Shown here: positions 12,335 through 12,932 of the stretch, piece after piece
How the letters are laid out: every line of letters begins with the position of its first letter
Numbering within the stretch: the first letter of the stretch is position 1
Assembly: GCA_937888485.1 (NCBI GenBank)
Contig: CALAQQ010000256.1
Span: forward strand, 1 to 12,932
Direction: 5' to 3'
Length of the DNA stretch: 12,932 bases
DNA from: an uncultured Clostridia bacterium
GTDB taxonomy: Bacteria; Bacillota; Clostridia; Oscillospirales; Acutalibacteraceae
The notes under the pieces: model-generated
Databases searched by the model: none
What the model saw: only the letters and a program-made list of their open reading frames with translations
Told to the model about the DNA's origin: nothing
Program-made: the position numbers and the translations under genes

Positions 12335-12932
12335 ATGGCTGATAATGTCAAAAACAGTTTTATCGTTGTTCTCCCAAATCAGATAATAACGATTCCGCAG
12401 GACAGTAATCTTGCTTGGCTTCCGCTTTTCTATGCGTTGCCGAAAGAATTGGTTTCAAAACGCAAGCAGTATCTTGAAATTCCGAGAAGTCCGTATGATG
12501 TTCTTCGTACGGATAAATATGATAATCTCATAAAAGACGATGCGTTTCTCGAACTCGTCAGGGATTGTTACGCTTGGTCTGTTTGGCAGTTCATTCAGGT
12601 TCCCCGCCGTGACGGTTACGGCAATATACCCGGCAAATGGACAGACTATTCAGGTGATTTTCCTCTGTGGCGGTTGTGCTTTGTGATTCAGAATTACTTC
12701 CGAAGGAAATTCGAATATGAAATGGAATGGAGTTTTCAGAAACTGTTTATGATGCCGAGAGAAATGCAAATCCCGTGGCTTACATATCAGCAGTTCAGTA
12801 ATCTCATCGGCAATCTTACGGATATGATTGTTTCGGAACAGAACTGGCAACCGATGATTGATGAGATTTGGAATAACCGTCAGATGGAAGATTACAGCGA
12901 ACGTAAAAGCACATACAAAAGAGATTTCATCA
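12335..12932 (+). CDS. Unrecognised protein, Trp- and Arg-rich (partial, 3' end outside window)
   Basis: A continuous open frame of 199 codons runs from ATG 12335 to the window edge. I do not recognise the family. The visible product starts MADNVKNSFIVVLPNQIITI and continues as a soluble, largely helical protein rich in tryptophan and charged residues (WLPLFYALPKELVSKRKQYL; YAWSVWQFIQVPRRDG; WRLCFVIQNYFRRKFEYEME), with no signal peptide or membrane segment. The mixture of basic and aromatic patches fits nucleic-acid or protein binding, but nothing decides between them. GGTGATTG precedes the ATG at proper spacing. Its base composition resembles the enzyme genes at 5040-9938 rather than the AT-rich HNH neighbour. 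It is divergent from the HNH gene, preceded by a consensus promoter and three hairpin repeats. A replication, conjugation or phage function is possible only as a guess. Confidence 0.85.
   Translation, partial: MADNVKNSFIVVLPNQIITIPQDSNLAWLPLFYALPKELVSKRKQYLEIPRSPYDVLRTDKYDNLIKDDAFLELVRDCYAWSVWQFIQVPRRDGYGNIPGKWTDYSGDFPLWRLCFVIQNYFRRKFEYEMEWSFQKLFMMPREMQIPWLTYQQFSNLIGNLTDMIVSEQNWQPMIDEIWNNRQMEDYSERKSTYKRDFI

Noticed and set aside
12650..12850. 66-codon minus-strand open frame
   Set aside because: It is antisense to the continuous 199-codon plus-strand frame, which has a good start and ribosome site.

Overview
The window looks like a low-GC Gram-positive chromosome, most likely a gut or rumen clostridium of the Ruminococcaceae/Oscillospiraceae type. 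Shine-Dalgarno sites are strong and the intrinsic terminators are typical. Small genes of the DUF4314 and DUF6061 kind are common on conjugative elements of Clostridia. I infer this from gene content and codon style, not from a marker gene. The sequence has no rRNA, tRNA or CRISPR array that I can see.

Layout. (1) 1-2280, minus strand: a compact, higher-GC thiol/sulfur redox operon reading thioredoxin, then a single-domain rhodanese, then a CoA-disulfide-reductase-like flavoprotein with a C-terminal rhodanese domain that runs off the left edge. An inverted repeat overlaps its promoter. Codon use changes sharply inside the reductase near position 600. (2) 2281-3632: gene-poor sequence with a nested bidirectional terminator, then the debris of a mobile element: a 5'-truncated reading frame coupled to a DUF4314 gene, a terminator, a DUF6061 gene and another terminator. 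(3) 3633-6805, plus strand: a promoter, an AT-rich two-helix membrane protein, a pyridoxamine-phosphate-oxidase-like flavoprotein, a SAM methyltransferase and an AraC/GyrI-type regulator, closed by a terminator shared with the opposite strand. (4) 6811-11887, minus strand: a tightly packed series reading an HNH-nuclease-like protein, a possible PD-(D/E)xK-fold protein, a terpenoid-cyclase-type repeat protein, a second SAM methyltransferase, two GNAT acetyltransferases and an FMN/iron-sulfur-type flavoprotein. (5) 11888-12932: an AT-rich divergent promoter region, then three copies of a 36-37 nt hairpin-bearing repeat in the apparent 5' leader of an unrecognised gene that runs off the right edge.

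How the parts work together. The first operon would move electrons and sulfane sulfur among low-molecular-weight thiols. The central genes are small-molecule modifying enzymes (methyl, acetyl and redox transfer) with one ligand-sensing regulator, as expected of a detoxification or resistance cassette; this reading is inference. The HNH and nuclease-like pair is AT-rich and sits directly upstream of the minus-strand enzyme genes, as does the AT-rich membrane protein upstream of the plus-strand set. These are the best candidates for recently acquired, possibly defensive genes. The least explained structure is the triple repeat at 12101-12298.
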